Positions 18,099-26,977 of a stretch of DNA of 56,521 nucleotides are shown here, in pieces. Positions within the stretch are counted from its first letter, which is position 1; each line of letters starts with the position of its first letter. The stretch lies in the NCBI GenBank assembly GCA_948868795.1, contig CAQRDK010000006.1, positions 1 through 56,521 of the forward strand, read 5' to 3'. The notes under the pieces were generated by a model, which saw nothing but the letters and a program-made list of their open reading frames with translations, was not told the DNA's origin and searched no databases. The position numbers were made by a program, and so were the translations under genes. Source of the DNA: an uncultured Candidatus Saccharibacteria bacterium (GTDB lineage Bacteria; Patescibacteriota; Saccharimonadia; Saccharimonadales; Saccharimonadaceae).

Positions 18099-19406
18099 AT
18101 GAAACGCTCACGCTTTAACTTATCTCGCACCAAAAAAGGCGCCGCCTCGCTTTATGTAGTTGTTTTTGCGACTATTCTTTTCGGCGTTATTACTTTAAGT
18201 TTTGTTCGCATTATTTTATCCGAAGGGAACCAGAGTAGCAATGATGACCTGTCTCGCTCCGCTTACGATTCGGCTCTCGCTGGCGTCGAGGACGCCAAAA
18301 TCATGGTTAACCGTTACTACAAATGCCTCAGCGAACACGGCTCCAACTGTTCTCAATACGATATTTTCTCCACCGACGCCGAAATCCAGAACCCGAACTT
18401 CTGCAAAAACGGGTTCCCGCTCGCGAGGGCTCTCTACGGCCAGAACTATGTCGACGTCAACTCTGGCAGCGATAACCCCTCCGAAATCAAAATCCAAGAA
18501 AGTAGTAGCGGCAACAACTCTGACCAAGCCTACACCTGCGTTATCGTCAAAGACACCGTCCCAGATTATCGCGGCACCCTCACCGATGACACTCGCACGA
18601 AAGCCATCCCTCTCGGCGTCAATCGTGAAGATGGTAGTGATGAGACAAACCTCGGCCAAGTCAGCCAGATCGTTTTCAAATGGTTTTCTCAAACCAACCA
18701 AGGTTCGAACAATACTACCTTCAACCTTGCCGACGATCAAGAGCTAAAAGACTTCGCTAGAAAGACCACGCCTCCTACCATCTCTCTCACTCTCATCCGC
18801 GCCCCGAAAAACATCAATCTCAATGATATTAATTATGATCCCGCTTCTCGGAACGACAATGTTGTCAATAACTCCGGAAACTCTGTCCTCTATAGCACGA
18901 TGATTTTCTTACCTAGTAGTGGATCGACGAATAACAACATTTCCTCTAGCGAAATCATTAATGCCGGCGACGCCGTGAAAAGTGGCAGCTCTAACGAGCA
19001 AACCCCCTTCCCGGTCGAATGCACTAACGGTAATGAGTTTGCCTGCACTGTGACGCTCAACGTCGGCGGATTGCTAAACGATTCTGACAACGCCATGCTA
19101 ATCGTTTCCTTGCCTTATGGCGACAGCTTTACCGACTTCGCGCTGGAAATGAAAAACACCAGCGGCGATACTATCGACTTTAAGGGTGTGCAGGTTAGCG
19201 TCGATTCTACCGGTCGCACTAACCAACTCTACCGTCGTGTTGAAACTCGTCTCGATCCCGCTGACCTGTTCTTCCCGTATCCGCAATACGCTCTTGAACT
19301 TGGAGACGGCGATGAAAACTCCTTCAAGAAAAACTTCTGGGTTACCGCAAACTGCTGGACCGAAAAAGGTCTCTGTGACGGCGGTCGCAACAACCAGGAT
19401 CTCTAG
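18099..19406 (+). CDS. PilX-like pilin-cluster protein
   Basis: A 435-residue protein with an N-terminal basic stretch, KKG|AASLYVVVF near residue 13, and a hydrophobic helix to about 36. Glu +5 is absent, as in PilX/GspK-type proteins that sit at pilus or pseudopilus tips. A polar helix with DSALAGVEDAKIMVNRYY follows, typical of this subgroup. The rest is a large Asn/Ser/Asp-rich head with several Cys. It has its own promoter, unlike the three upstream prepilins, and ends before a bidirectional terminator. Confidence 0.7.
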   Translation: MKRSRFNLSRTKKGAASLYVVVFATILFGVITLSFVRIILSEGNQSSNDDLSRSAYDSALAGVEDAKIMVNRYYKCLSEHGSNCSQYDIFSTDAEIQNPNFCKNGFPLARALYGQNYVDVNSGSDNPSEIKIQESSSGNNSDQAYTCVIVKDTVPDYRGTLTDDTRTKAIPLGVNREDGSDETNLGQVSQIVFKWFSQTNQGSNNTTFNLADDQELKDFARKTTPPTISLTLIRAPKNINLNDINYDPASRNDNVVNNSGNSVLYSTMIFLPSSGSTNNNISSSEIINAGDAVKSGSSNEQTPFPVECTNGNEFACTVTLNVGGLLNDSDNAMLIVSLPYGDSFTDFALEMKNTSGDTIDFKGVQVSVDSTGRTNQLYRRVETRLDPADLFFPYPQYALELGDGDENSFKKNFWVTANCWTEKGLCDGGRNNQDL

Positions 19407-19428
19407 CCTCAATTCTCTGTCACCCCAC

Positions 19429-19460
19429 AAAAAAGAGCCTCTCACGAGGCTCTTAGTTTT
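19429..19460. terminator. Bidirectional terminator between pilX-like gene and rubrerythrin
   Basis: AAGAGCCTC (19433-19441) pairs with GAGGCTCTT (19446-19454). A run of T follows on the minus strand, AGTTTT on the plus strand. Confidence 0.85.
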
Positions 19461-19467
19461 CCGCAGC

Positions 19468-20016
19468 TTAGTAATTCTTCGCTTCAATCTCAAAGAACGC
19501 TTGTGGGTGTAGACAAACTGGACAAACTTCCGGAGCCTTCTCGCCCGTGAAGACGTAGCCGCAATTGCGACACTTCCAGATAGTCACCTTGTCGCTCTTG
19601 AAGACCATGTCGTTATCGACATTTTCCTTCAACTTCATGTAGCGCTCCTCGTGTTCCTTTTCAATTGCCGCGACTTGTTCAAACTTCACCGCAATATCAT
19701 CATAACCTTCTTCGCGGGCTTCGGCTGCGAACTGGTCATACATCGTCGTCCACTCGTATTTCTCACCCTCGGCTGCCGACTTCAGATTCTCGCTCGTGCC
19801 CGCAACCTGGCCTCCATGGAGCAACTTATACCACATCTTCGCGTGCTCGCGCTCATTGCCGGCAGTTTCTTCAAAAATCGCCTTGATTTGTTCGTAGCCA
19901 TCCTTCTTCGCCTGAGATGCAAAGAAGCCGTACCGCACCGCTGCTTGCGATTCGCCAGCCAACGCTGCTTCCAAATTTTTCCAGGTTTTGCTACCCTGTT
20001 CGAGTGCTTTTGCCAT
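19468..20016 (-). CDS. rbr: Rubrerythrin
   Basis: A 182-residue non-haem iron protein that reduces hydrogen peroxide in anaerobes, with electrons from rubredoxin or NADH-linked partners. The N-terminal four-helix domain carries the di-iron ligands (ESQAA near residue 18, EETAGNEREH near 49-58, EKEHEERY near 120-127). The C-terminal rubredoxin-like domain has CRNCGY and CPVCLHP (about 148-172) for the Fe(Cys)4 site. Size matches the family. An AAGGAGG site lies just before the start, and a TATAAT at 20048-20043 predicts a leader of about 20 nt. Divergent from ruvB. Confidence 0.93.
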   Translation of the reverse strand: MAKALEQGSKTWKNLEAALAGESQAAVRYGFFASQAKKDGYEQIKAIFEETAGNEREHAKMWYKLLHGGQVAGTSENLKSAAEGEKYEWTTMYDQFAAEAREEGYDDIAVKFEQVAAIEKEHEERYMKLKENVDNDMVFKSDKVTIWKCRNCGYVFTGEKAPEVCPVCLHPQAFFEIEAKNY

Positions 20017-20042
20017 TTTCCTCCTTAATCTACTTTCACCCT

Positions 20043-20048
20043 ATTATA
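20043..20048 (-). promoter_or_regulatory. -10 element of rubrerythrin
   Basis: TATAAT on the minus strand, followed by about 20 nt of leader with AAGGAGG (20026-20020). An example of the leadered promoter class here. Confidence 0.6.
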
Positions 20049-20089
20049 CCACAACTTACGTCCTAATAGCGAGCCGCAAATGAAAAACA

Positions 20090-20098
20090 TGCTATAAT
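20090..20098 (+). promoter_or_regulatory. Extended -10 promoter, leaderless start of ruvB
   Basis: TGCTATAAT at 20090-20098, six nt before the ATG at 20105; no Shine-Dalgarno site. Confidence 0.75.
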
Positions 20099-20104
20099 TG
20101 CTAC

Positions 20105-21262
20105 ATGGGAATCCAGAGAAGCATGGAGGTAAATTCCGACGACTTGAACGCAGGGACGGGAACGAAAACCGTCGCCGATCAACTGCGCTCGCCAAAACCG
20201 CCAAAACCGTCAAAACTACTCAAGTCACCAAAACCGCCCAAACCGAAAGAGCGCGTCATCGATGCAAAAGTTAGCGAAAACGATTTGGCCGAGCAGGCCG
20301 AAGAAGTCTCGCTTCGTCCGCTCAGTTTTGCGGACTACATTGGTCAGGAACGTCTGAAAAATAACCTCAAACTTGCTATTGACGCCGTCAAAAAACGTGA
20401 CGACGGCACTACCCTCGACCATGTCCTCCTCTACGGCCCGCCCGGCCTCGGCAAGACCACCATGGCGAACATCATCGCGCATGAGCTTGGCGCGAATCTC
20501 CGCGTGACATCCGGTCCGGCCATTGAGCGCGCTGGCGACCTTGCTTCGATTTTGACCAATCTCCAGAACGGCGATGTCCTTTTTATCGATGAAATTCACC
20601 GTCTCCGCCGCGCCGTCGAAGAAGTCCTCTATTCTGCGATGGAAGATTATAAACTCGATATTGTTATCGGCAAGGGTCCGGCCGCTCGCTCCGTTCGCCT
20701 CGATCTTCCGCAGTTCACCGTTGTTGGGGCTACCACTCGCACCGGTTCTCTCGCTGGCCCGCTCCGCGACCGTTTCGGCCTCATTCATCGTCTTGAATAT
20801 TATCGCATTCCCGAAATCGAAAAAATCATCAGCCGCACTGCCCGTCTCCTCGGCACCGAAATCGCCCCCGAAGCCACGCAGCTCCTCGCGACCCGTTCTC
20901 GCCTGACCCCGCGCATCGCCAATCGCCTGACGAAGCGCGTTCGCGACTACGCCGAAGTCCACGGCAACGGTTTTATTGACACTGACCTCGCCGAAGGTGC
21001 GCTAAGACTTATGGAGATCGACGAGCTCGGTCTCGATCCCGCCGACCGCAACATGCTCGAACTTATACTCGAAAACTACGGCGAGCGTCCAGTTGGCCTG
21101 ACGACTATTGCCGCTTTGACCGGCGACGAAGCGGCTACTATCGAAGACTACTACGAGCCCTACATGCTCCAACTCGGCCTTATCGAGCGCACCCCGCGCG
21201 GCCGCTCAGTCACGAAAAAGGCCCAAGACCACCTCGCAAAAGTTCGTCGCGACTTCGCCTAA
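20105..21262 (+). CDS. ruvB: Holliday junction branch migration ATPase RuvB
   Basis: A 385-residue AAA+ motor that works as hexamers with RuvA to move Holliday junctions in recombination repair. Walker A is GPPGLGKTT (about 109-117), Walker B FIDEIHRL (about 160), sensor region GATTRTG, and an arginine finger in LRDRFG. The C-terminal winged helix ends at the normal place. About 60 extra N-terminal residues precede the usual start, including a repetitive Pro/Lys/Ser tract (PKPPKPSK, PKPPKPKE). The promoter spacing supports translation from 20105, so this tail is probably real. RuvA and RuvC are not in the window. Confidence 0.95.
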   Translation: MGIQRSMEVNSDDLNAGTGTKTVADQLRSPKPPKPSKLLKSPKPPKPKERVIDAKVSENDLAEQAEEVSLRPLSFADYIGQERLKNNLKLAIDAVKKRDDGTTLDHVLLYGPPGLGKTTMANIIAHELGANLRVTSGPAIERAGDLASILTNLQNGDVLFIDEIHRLRRAVEEVLYSAMEDYKLDIVIGKGPAARSVRLDLPQFTVVGATTRTGSLAGPLRDRFGLIHRLEYYRIPEIEKIISRTARLLGTEIAPEATQLLATRSRLTPRIANRLTKRVRDYAEVHGNGFIDTDLAEGALRLMEIDELGLDPADRNMLELILENYGERPVGLTTIAALTGDEAATIEDYYEPYMLQLGLIERTPRGRSVTKKAQDHLAKVRRDFA

Positions 21263-21269
21263 AACAGAT

Positions 21270-21291
21270 AAAACTGACCAACGGTCATTTT
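21270..21291 (+). promoter_or_regulatory. Candidate TetR operator upstream of the agmatine operon
   Basis: TGACCAACGGTCA (21275-21287) is a perfect 5-bp-arm palindrome with AAC centre. The same 13 bases occur at 53281-53293 beside tetR. It lies about 50 bp upstream of the -10 of the operon. Confidence 0.55.
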
Positions 21292-21338
21292 CCTAACAAT
21301 AAACTCTCTATTTCTCTTGTGCTTAACCTAAAATAAGT

Positions 21339-21344
21339 TATAAT
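21339..21344 (+). promoter_or_regulatory. -10 promoter, leaderless start of the agmatine operon
   Basis: TATAAT at 21339-21344, six nt before the ATG at 21351. No TG extension. Confidence 0.65.
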
Positions 21345-21350
21345 AAGGTT

Positions 21351-22376
21351 ATGTATAATCCTTATGAACTAGATCACAAGACCCCGTCGCGTAAGGACTT
21401 CATCGACACTACCGAGTTCGATCAGTCCGAAATCCTCGACATGGTCAAGGTCTCCACGACTGTTCGCGATTTCATCAAAGAAGGCGGCACTCTGGCGACC
21501 CTCTATCACAAAAACTTAGCCATGATTTTCGAGCAAAAGTCCACGCGCACGCGTGTTTCTTTTGAAGTTGCTATGGAGCAGCTCGGCGGTCATGCGCTCA
21601 ACCTCGCTCCAGGCGCTATCCAGCTTGGTGCGCACGAGACCATCGCCGACACTGCCCGCGTCCTCTCGCGCATGTGCGATATGATTATGGCTCGTGTCGA
21701 CCGCCACGCTAGCGTCGTCGAGCTCGCTGAGACTTCGACCGTCCCCGTGATTAACGGTATGTCCGACTATAATCACCCGACCCAAGAACTCGGTGACATC
21801 ATCACGATTTTCGACCACCTTCCTGCTGACAAACCTCTCGACAAAGTGAAGGTCGTTTTTGTCGGCGACTGCACGCAGGTCTGTGCGTCGCTCATGATGA
21901 TCACGACGAAAATGGGCATGGATTTCGTCCAATATGCTCCGCCTGCGAAGTGGCTTTCCGATGACTTCCTGAAGATTGGTCGCGCTAACAACCAGCGCTA
22001 CGGCGGCAGCGTCCACGTTTCCGACAATCCAGCCGTCCTCGAAGGCGCTGACTTTATCTATACTGACGTCTGGTATGGTCTCTACGACAAAGAAACTCCA
22101 AAAGACGTTTATATGCGCGAGTTCTATCCGAAGTATCAGGTTAATGACGAGCTTCTCGCCGCGACCGGCAATCCGAACGTCAAGTTTATGCACTGTCTCC
22201 CGGCTAGTCGCAACGAGGAAGTCACTGATAGCGTCCTCGACGGTCCAAACTCTGTTGCTTGGGATCAGGCCGAAAATCGTCTCACCGCTCAGCGTGGTTT
22301 GGTTTTGTATTTTGGTGGCGTCGCCCAGGAGGCGCTTGATGAAATAAAAGGGCAAAAGGAGGAACTAAATGCCTAA
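21351..22376 (+). CDS. ptcA: Putrescine carbamoyltransferase
   Basis: A 341-residue aspartate/ornithine carbamoyltransferase-family enzyme. The carbamoyl-phosphate motifs STRTR (about residue 64), NHPTQ (about 141) and HCLPA (about 283) are intact. Where ornithine enzymes carry SMG, this one has DVWYGLY near residue 240, as in putrescine carbamoyltransferases. With agmatine deiminase two genes downstream, the likely reaction is phosphorolysis of N-carbamoylputrescine to putrescine and carbamoyl phosphate. First gene of the operon; overlaps the antiporter start by 8 nt. Ornithine carbamoyltransferase is the alternative. Carbamate kinase, needed to make ATP, is not in the window. Confidence 0.85.
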   Translation: MYNPYELDHKTPSRKDFIDTTEFDQSEILDMVKVSTTVRDFIKEGGTLATLYHKNLAMIFEQKSTRTRVSFEVAMEQLGGHALNLAPGAIQLGAHETIADTARVLSRMCDMIMARVDRHASVVELAETSTVPVINGMSDYNHPTQELGDIITIFDHLPADKPLDKVKVVFVGDCTQVCASLMMITTKMGMDFVQYAPPAKWLSDDFLKIGRANNQRYGGSVHVSDNPAVLEGADFIYTDVWYGLYDKETPKDVYMREFYPKYQVNDELLAATGNPNVKFMHCLPASRNEEVTDSVLDGPNSVAWDQAENRLTAQRGLVLYFGGVAQEALDEIKGQKEELNA

Positions 22377-23859
22377 CAAAAATAAAAAACATAAATTCAG
22401 GCTCTTCAGCGCCGTTCTTGCGACGGTCTGTATCATCCTGGTCGGAGATGCCGTTGCGCCAACCGCCGCCATCGGTAATTCTCAGTATCTTTGGTGGATT
22501 ATTATGCTCATTGGCTTCTTCGTCCCTTACGGCCTGATTTCTGCTGAGCTCGGTACGCAATACCCCTCCGAAGGTGGTATGTATACCTGGATTAAGAAAG
22601 CCTTCGGACCGAAGTGGGCTGGCCGCGTTGCTTGGTTCTATTGGGTGAACTATCCGCTCTGGATTGCCTCGCTCGCTGACCTTGTCACGACTTACTTACT
22701 CCAGATGCTCGGCGTCGAAATGACCTGGCCGCTCATCCTCGCTATTCAGGTCGGCTATATTTTACTCGTGTCCGTGCTTGGCGTCTTGCGTATCTCCCAA
22801 AGCGCCTGGCTCTCGAATCTTGGCGCTTTCGCGAAGTTTATCTTCATGGCCGGCCTTGGTGCGCTCGGTATTTACGTCTTAGTCACTCAAGGCAGCGCAA
22901 ACCCAATCGAATCCTGGACTGACCTTCTTCCGATGGTTGGTGCTGACGGCAAATTTGATTTTACGGGCCTCGGCTTCATCGCTCTTATCATCTTTAACAT
23001 GCTTGGCTTTGAAGTTGTCTCGACCTTTAGCGACGATATGGAAAACCCGAAGAAAGAAATCCCGAAAGCCGTTATTCTTGGTGGTATTTTAATCGCAGTT
23101 TTCTATCTCCTCGCTTCCTTCGGTATTGGCGTTGCTATCCCTCTCGACCAAATTCCAACCGACTCTGGTCTCCTCGATAGCTACCAGATCCTCTTGACGA
23201 CCATCGGCTTCTCCGCCGCCGCTATCAAGGCTATCATCGTTGTCGTTGGCGGGCTCTTCATTTACACTCTTGTTGCGAACATCTCGTCCTGGAACTTCGG
23301 CGTCAACTCCGTCATCGCCTACGCTGCTGAAGACGGGACTTTCCCGAAGTCTTGGGCGAAGCGCAACAAAGACGGCGTGCCCTATGTCGTTTCGATTTGG
23401 ACCGGCGTCGTCGCTCTTGTCATTGCAATCGCCGGCATTATCGTTGCCGAATTCTTCCCAGAAATCTCGAACCTCTTCTGGACTTTCTTCTCGCTCAGCC
23501 TAGTCTGTCTGCTTCTTTCCTACCTCCCAATGTTCATGGCGTTTTTGAAACTCCACAAGAAAGGTCCCGCGGTCAAAAACGGCTATTGGATCAATGGTGG
23601 CAAAATCAAAATCGCCCTCTTCGGTATCGTGCCGTTCCTGCTCCTGCTTGTTGCTCTCTTCTTCACGCTCTTCCCGAGTTTCGAGGCAGATGTTATCAAG
23701 GATAACTTGCCGCTCATTATCGGCGCTTGTATCGCCGTCGTCCTTGGTGAAATCATGGTGAATCGTCGCCGCAAGGATTCTAAACCCACCAAGACTACCA
23801 CCAAAACTACCAAAACTAAGAAATCTACCAAGCGCGTCGCTGCAAAATCTTCGCGCTAA
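22369..23859 (+). CDS. aguD: APC-family agmatine:putrescine antiporter
   Basis: A 496-residue polytopic protein with about 12 membrane helices and the APC-superfamily feature of helix 1 broken by small residues (GDAVAPTAAIGNSQY), plus EGGMYTW in the first loop. The C-terminus is cytoplasmic and repetitive in Lys and Thr. Its place between putrescine carbamoyltransferase and agmatine deiminase makes exchange of external agmatine for internal putrescine the likely role. A strong AAAGGAGG site lies inside the end of the upstream gene. Other amino-acid exchange is possible from sequence alone. Confidence 0.8.
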   Translation: MPNKNKKHKFRLFSAVLATVCIILVGDAVAPTAAIGNSQYLWWIIMLIGFFVPYGLISAELGTQYPSEGGMYTWIKKAFGPKWAGRVAWFYWVNYPLWIASLADLVTTYLLQMLGVEMTWPLILAIQVGYILLVSVLGVLRISQSAWLSNLGAFAKFIFMAGLGALGIYVLVTQGSANPIESWTDLLPMVGADGKFDFTGLGFIALIIFNMLGFEVVSTFSDDMENPKKEIPKAVILGGILIAVFYLLASFGIGVAIPLDQIPTDSGLLDSYQILLTTIGFSAAAIKAIIVVVGGLFIYTLVANISSWNFGVNSVIAYAAEDGTFPKSWAKRNKDGVPYVVSIWTGVVALVIAIAGIIVAEFFPEISNLFWTFFSLSLVCLLLSYLPMFMAFLKLHKKGPAVKNGYWINGGKIKIALFGIVPFLLLLVALFFTLFPSFEADVIKDNLPLIIGACIAVVLGEIMVNRRRKDSKPTKTTTKTTKTKKSTKRVAAKSSR

Positions 23860-23943
23860 GTAGCCCCAGCCAGCAAGTCGAAGCCAAACGCTAACTTGCT
23901 GGCTCTATAACGTCGACTAACTCAACATCAGAAAGGAAATTAA

Positions 23944-25041
23944 ATGAGAATTACCGATAGTACTCCGAAAGCCGACGGCTTTTATATGCCGTCTGAGCTT
24001 GCTGAGCATCGCTGCACTTACCTGCTCTGGCCGGAACGCAACGACAACTGGCGTGCTGGCGCTAAACCCGCTCAAGCCGCCTTCAAACAAGTTGTTCAAA
24101 CCATCGCCAAATACGAACCAGTCGTCCTGGGCGTGAACAAAAGTCAATATGCTCATGTCCTCGAAATGAATATGCCGAATGTCCAAGTTGTTGAAATCAG
24201 CAACGACGACTCTTGGATTCGCGACACCGGCGCCACATTCGTCGTCGATGGGCTTGGCCACATGCGCGCCGTCGACTGGGCTTTCAACGGTTACGGCGGC
24301 CTCGTCAACGGCATTTACTTCCCATGGGATCAGGACGACCTTATTGCCTCAAAAATGTGTGGCATTGAAGGCGTTGACCGCTATCGTTTGAGTAATTTCG
24401 TTCTTGAAGGCGGTAGCGTTCATAGCGACGGCGAAGGCACTATTCTCGTTACTGAAGAAACCCTCCTCGACCCGGGTCGCAACCCAGACATGACGAAGGA
24501 ACAAATCGAAGAAACGCTCAAAGAATATCTCGGTGCCGAGAAAATCCTTTGGATTCCGCAGGGGATTTACATGGACGAAGATACGAACGGTCACGTCGAC
24601 AACATCTGCCAATGGGTCGCTCCCGCCAAGGTTGTCCTGGCATGGGAAGACGAAGAAAATGACCCGCAACACGCTCGCTCTCAAGCCGCTTACGATTATC
24701 TCTCTAGTGAGACTGACGCCAAAGGTCGCCCGATCGAAATCGTCAAGATTCATGTCCCGAATGTCGTGACTATTACCCAGGAAGAGTCCGACGGCGTGGA
24801 TATCGTCGAGGGAACTTTCCCGCGCAACGAAGGCGACCGCTTGCCGGCCAGCTACATCAACTACTACAACTGCAATGGTGCCGTCATTCTTCCGACTTTC
24901 GATGACCCGCACGACCAAGAAGCCATCGACACTCTTCAATCTCTTTTCCCGGACAAAGTCATTGAACCGATTTACGCTCGCGAAATCTTGCTCGGCGGCG
25001 GCAACATTCACTGCATCACCCAACAAGTTCCGCGTCCGTAA
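23944..25041 (+). CDS. aguA: Agmatine deiminase
   Basis: A 365-residue guanidino-modifying enzyme that hydrolyses agmatine to N-carbamoylputrescine and ammonia. Family motifs are intact: DSWIRDTG (about 90), EGGSVHSDGEGT (about 157), NGHVDN (about 216) and GGGNIHCITQQ with the catalytic Cys at 357. Length matches the family. The gap of 84 nt after the antiporter holds an AAAGGAAA site but no obvious promoter, so it probably shares the operon transcript. With its neighbours it could give energy and acid resistance from a host-derived polyamine precursor. Confidence 0.93.
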   Translation: MRITDSTPKADGFYMPSELAEHRCTYLLWPERNDNWRAGAKPAQAAFKQVVQTIAKYEPVVLGVNKSQYAHVLEMNMPNVQVVEISNDDSWIRDTGATFVVDGLGHMRAVDWAFNGYGGLVNGIYFPWDQDDLIASKMCGIEGVDRYRLSNFVLEGGSVHSDGEGTILVTEETLLDPGRNPDMTKEQIEETLKEYLGAEKILWIPQGIYMDEDTNGHVDNICQWVAPAKVVLAWEDEENDPQHARSQAAYDYLSSETDAKGRPIEIVKIHVPNVVTITQEESDGVDIVEGTFPRNEGDRLPASYINYYNCNGAVILPTFDDPHDQEAIDTLQSLFPDKVIEPIYAREILLGGGNIHCITQQVPRP

Positions 25042-25066
25042 GTTTTTCGTTGAAAATCTCCCCGAA

Positions 25067-25090
25067 ATCCCGCAATTTTCTCTGCGGGAT
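25067..25090 (+). terminator. Hairpin after agmatine deiminase
   Basis: ATCCCGCA (25067-25074) pairs with TGCGGGAT (25083-25090). No T run follows, so termination here is uncertain. Confidence 0.35.
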
Positions 25091-25098
25091 CTCACTTA

Positions 25099-25107
25099 TG
25101 CTATAAT
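25099..25107 (+). promoter_or_regulatory. Extended -10 promoter of gpmI (with leader)
   Basis: TGCTATAAT at 25099-25107. Start near 25114 gives a leader of about 20 nt carrying GAGGAG (25121-25126) before the ATG at 25134. Confidence 0.7.
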
Positions 25108-25133
25108 AATAAGTAGTTCAGAGGAGAAAAGTT

Positions 25134-26918
25134 ATGAAAAAGTTAAATTATGATGGCCCAGTTGTTTTAGTTGTAATGGATGGCGTCGGACTTTCGACCA
25201 GCCGCAGCGGCAACGCCGTGCGTCAAGCTCACACCGAGTTCCTCGATATGGCCATGTCTCGCTATTTGAATATCCCGCTCGCCGCTTCCGGTGAAGCCGT
25301 TGGCATTATGCCAGGGCAAATGGGAAACTCCGAAGTTGGACATAATGCTCTTGGTGCCGGCCAGATTATCAAGCAGGGAATCGCCGGTATCGAAGCCGCC
25401 TTCCAGACTGGCGACATTTGGTGCTCGAAAGCCTGGCAAGGCGCCATGAAATGGCTTTCCAGTCGCCAAAAATCCAACAAACCCGCCACGCTTCACTTTG
25501 CCGGTATTTTCTCTGACGGCGGCGTCCATAGCGATATTAGGCACCTCGAACAAATGATCCAACGAGCCTACGACGAGGGCGTTCGCAAAATTCGCATTCA
25601 TTGCGTTTTTGACGGTCGCGACGTTGCTCCGCAATCTGAGCCGAAATACATCGACCGCCTCGAAAAGTTCTGCGAGAAGTTCAAGGAGGCTGACTTCCGT
25701 ATTGCCTCTGGCGCTGGCCGCATGGTCGCGACCGCAGATCGCTACGAAAGCGACTGGGGTATGGTAAAACTCGGCTGGGACGCTATGGTTCATGGTAAAG
25801 CTCCTCGCGAGTTCTATTCCGCCAAAGAAGCCATCGAAACCTTCCGCCGCGAAGACCCGTCGATTCAGGACCAATATCTCCCCGCTTTTGTCATCGTTGA
25901 GAATGTCGCCGCAAACACCGCTCTCGCCTCTCGCGCTATTAAAGCTCGCCAATCTTCCGCCAAGTCTACCCACGGTGCTAACCCGATTGGCCGCGTCGAG
26001 GATGGTGACGCCTTCATCTATTACGATTTCCGCGCCGACCGTGCCGTCGAGATTGCTACCGCTTTCACCGAAAAGAAATTCGACAAGTTCGACCGCTCTG
26101 GCAAAACTGGTAAAGCCCGCAAATCATACAACACTAAGGCTCAAGCCGTCGACGGAAAACTCCGCGTCGGCGCCGATTCCGATCTTTCTAATCCCGCTCA
26201 TGCCAACGACTCCGAGAATCCACTCCCCGACATTTTCTTCGCCGCTCTCACCGAATATGATGCTGACCGCCATATTCCGAAAAATATCCTTGTCCCGCCG
26301 ATTAAAATCGAAAACCCGCTCAATACTTTCCTCGGCAGTCACAAAATCCCCCAACTCGCCGTCTCGGAAACCGTCAAATTTGGCCATATCACTTATTATT
26401 TCAATGGCAACAGCTACAAGAAAGCTCCGAAGGAAATCCAACTCGAAATCCTTTCCGACACTCAGCCTTTCAATACTCGCCCGTGGATGAAATCTGCCGA
26501 AATCACCGATGCGGTTCTCGAAGTTATGGAAAAGTTTAAGTTTATCCGCATTAATTACCCCGGCGGCGACATGGTCGGCCACTTCGCCGAACTTGAACCT
26601 ACGATTACGGCTATGGAAGCTATCGACATTCAGCTCTCCCGCCTCGCCAAGAAAGTCGACGAGCTCGGCGGTATGATGATTATTACCGCTGACCATGGCA
26701 ACGCCGAGGAGCTCGTCGATAAACACGGTGTCCCGCGCACTTCCCACACGACCAATCCCGTCCCCTGCATTTTCTACGACAACACCAAGAATGCCAAGCT
26801 CTATCATGCCGCAAAACTCGAAGACCCCGGCCTCACCAATATCGCCGCCACGGTCTCGACTCTGCTCGGCCTGAATGACTACCCGGCAACCTGGCGCAAA
26901 CCTTTAATCACGGCATAA
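25134..26918 (+). CDS. gpmI: 2,3-bisphosphoglycerate-independent phosphoglycerate mutase
   Basis: A 594-residue glycolytic enzyme interconverting 3- and 2-phosphoglycerate. The alkaline-phosphatase-like core is clear: VVMDGVG at the start, the nucleophile Ser66 in MGNSEVGH, GRDVAPQS, and the metal ligands of ADHGNAEEL near the end. The family is usually about 510 residues. The extra length includes basic/polar insertions near residues 280-300 and 325-370, of unknown role. It has its own leadered promoter and a clear GAGGAG site. Confidence 0.93.
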   Translation: MKKLNYDGPVVLVVMDGVGLSTSRSGNAVRQAHTEFLDMAMSRYLNIPLAASGEAVGIMPGQMGNSEVGHNALGAGQIIKQGIAGIEAAFQTGDIWCSKAWQGAMKWLSSRQKSNKPATLHFAGIFSDGGVHSDIRHLEQMIQRAYDEGVRKIRIHCVFDGRDVAPQSEPKYIDRLEKFCEKFKEADFRIASGAGRMVATADRYESDWGMVKLGWDAMVHGKAPREFYSAKEAIETFRREDPSIQDQYLPAFVIVENVAANTALASRAIKARQSSAKSTHGANPIGRVEDGDAFIYYDFRADRAVEIATAFTEKKFDKFDRSGKTGKARKSYNTKAQAVDGKLRVGADSDLSNPAHANDSENPLPDIFFAALTEYDADRHIPKNILVPPIKIENPLNTFLGSHKIPQLAVSETVKFGHITYYFNGNSYKKAPKEIQLEILSDTQPFNTRPWMKSAEITDAVLEVMEKFKFIRINYPGGDMVGHFAELEPTITAMEAIDIQLSRLAKKVDELGGMMIITADHGNAEELVDKHGVPRTSHTTNPVPCIFYDNTKNAKLYHAAKLEDPGLTNIAATVSTLLGLNDYPATWRKPLITA

Positions 26919-26962
26919 CCCGAAAGACGCAATTCAAAGTTATAGTATAAAACAAAGTTTTA

Positions 26963-26971
26963 TGCTATAAT
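26963..26971 (+). promoter_or_regulatory. Extended -10 promoter, leaderless start at 26978
   Basis: TGCTATAAT at 26963-26971, six nt before the ATG. Confidence 0.75.
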
Positions 26972-26977
26972 AAACTT

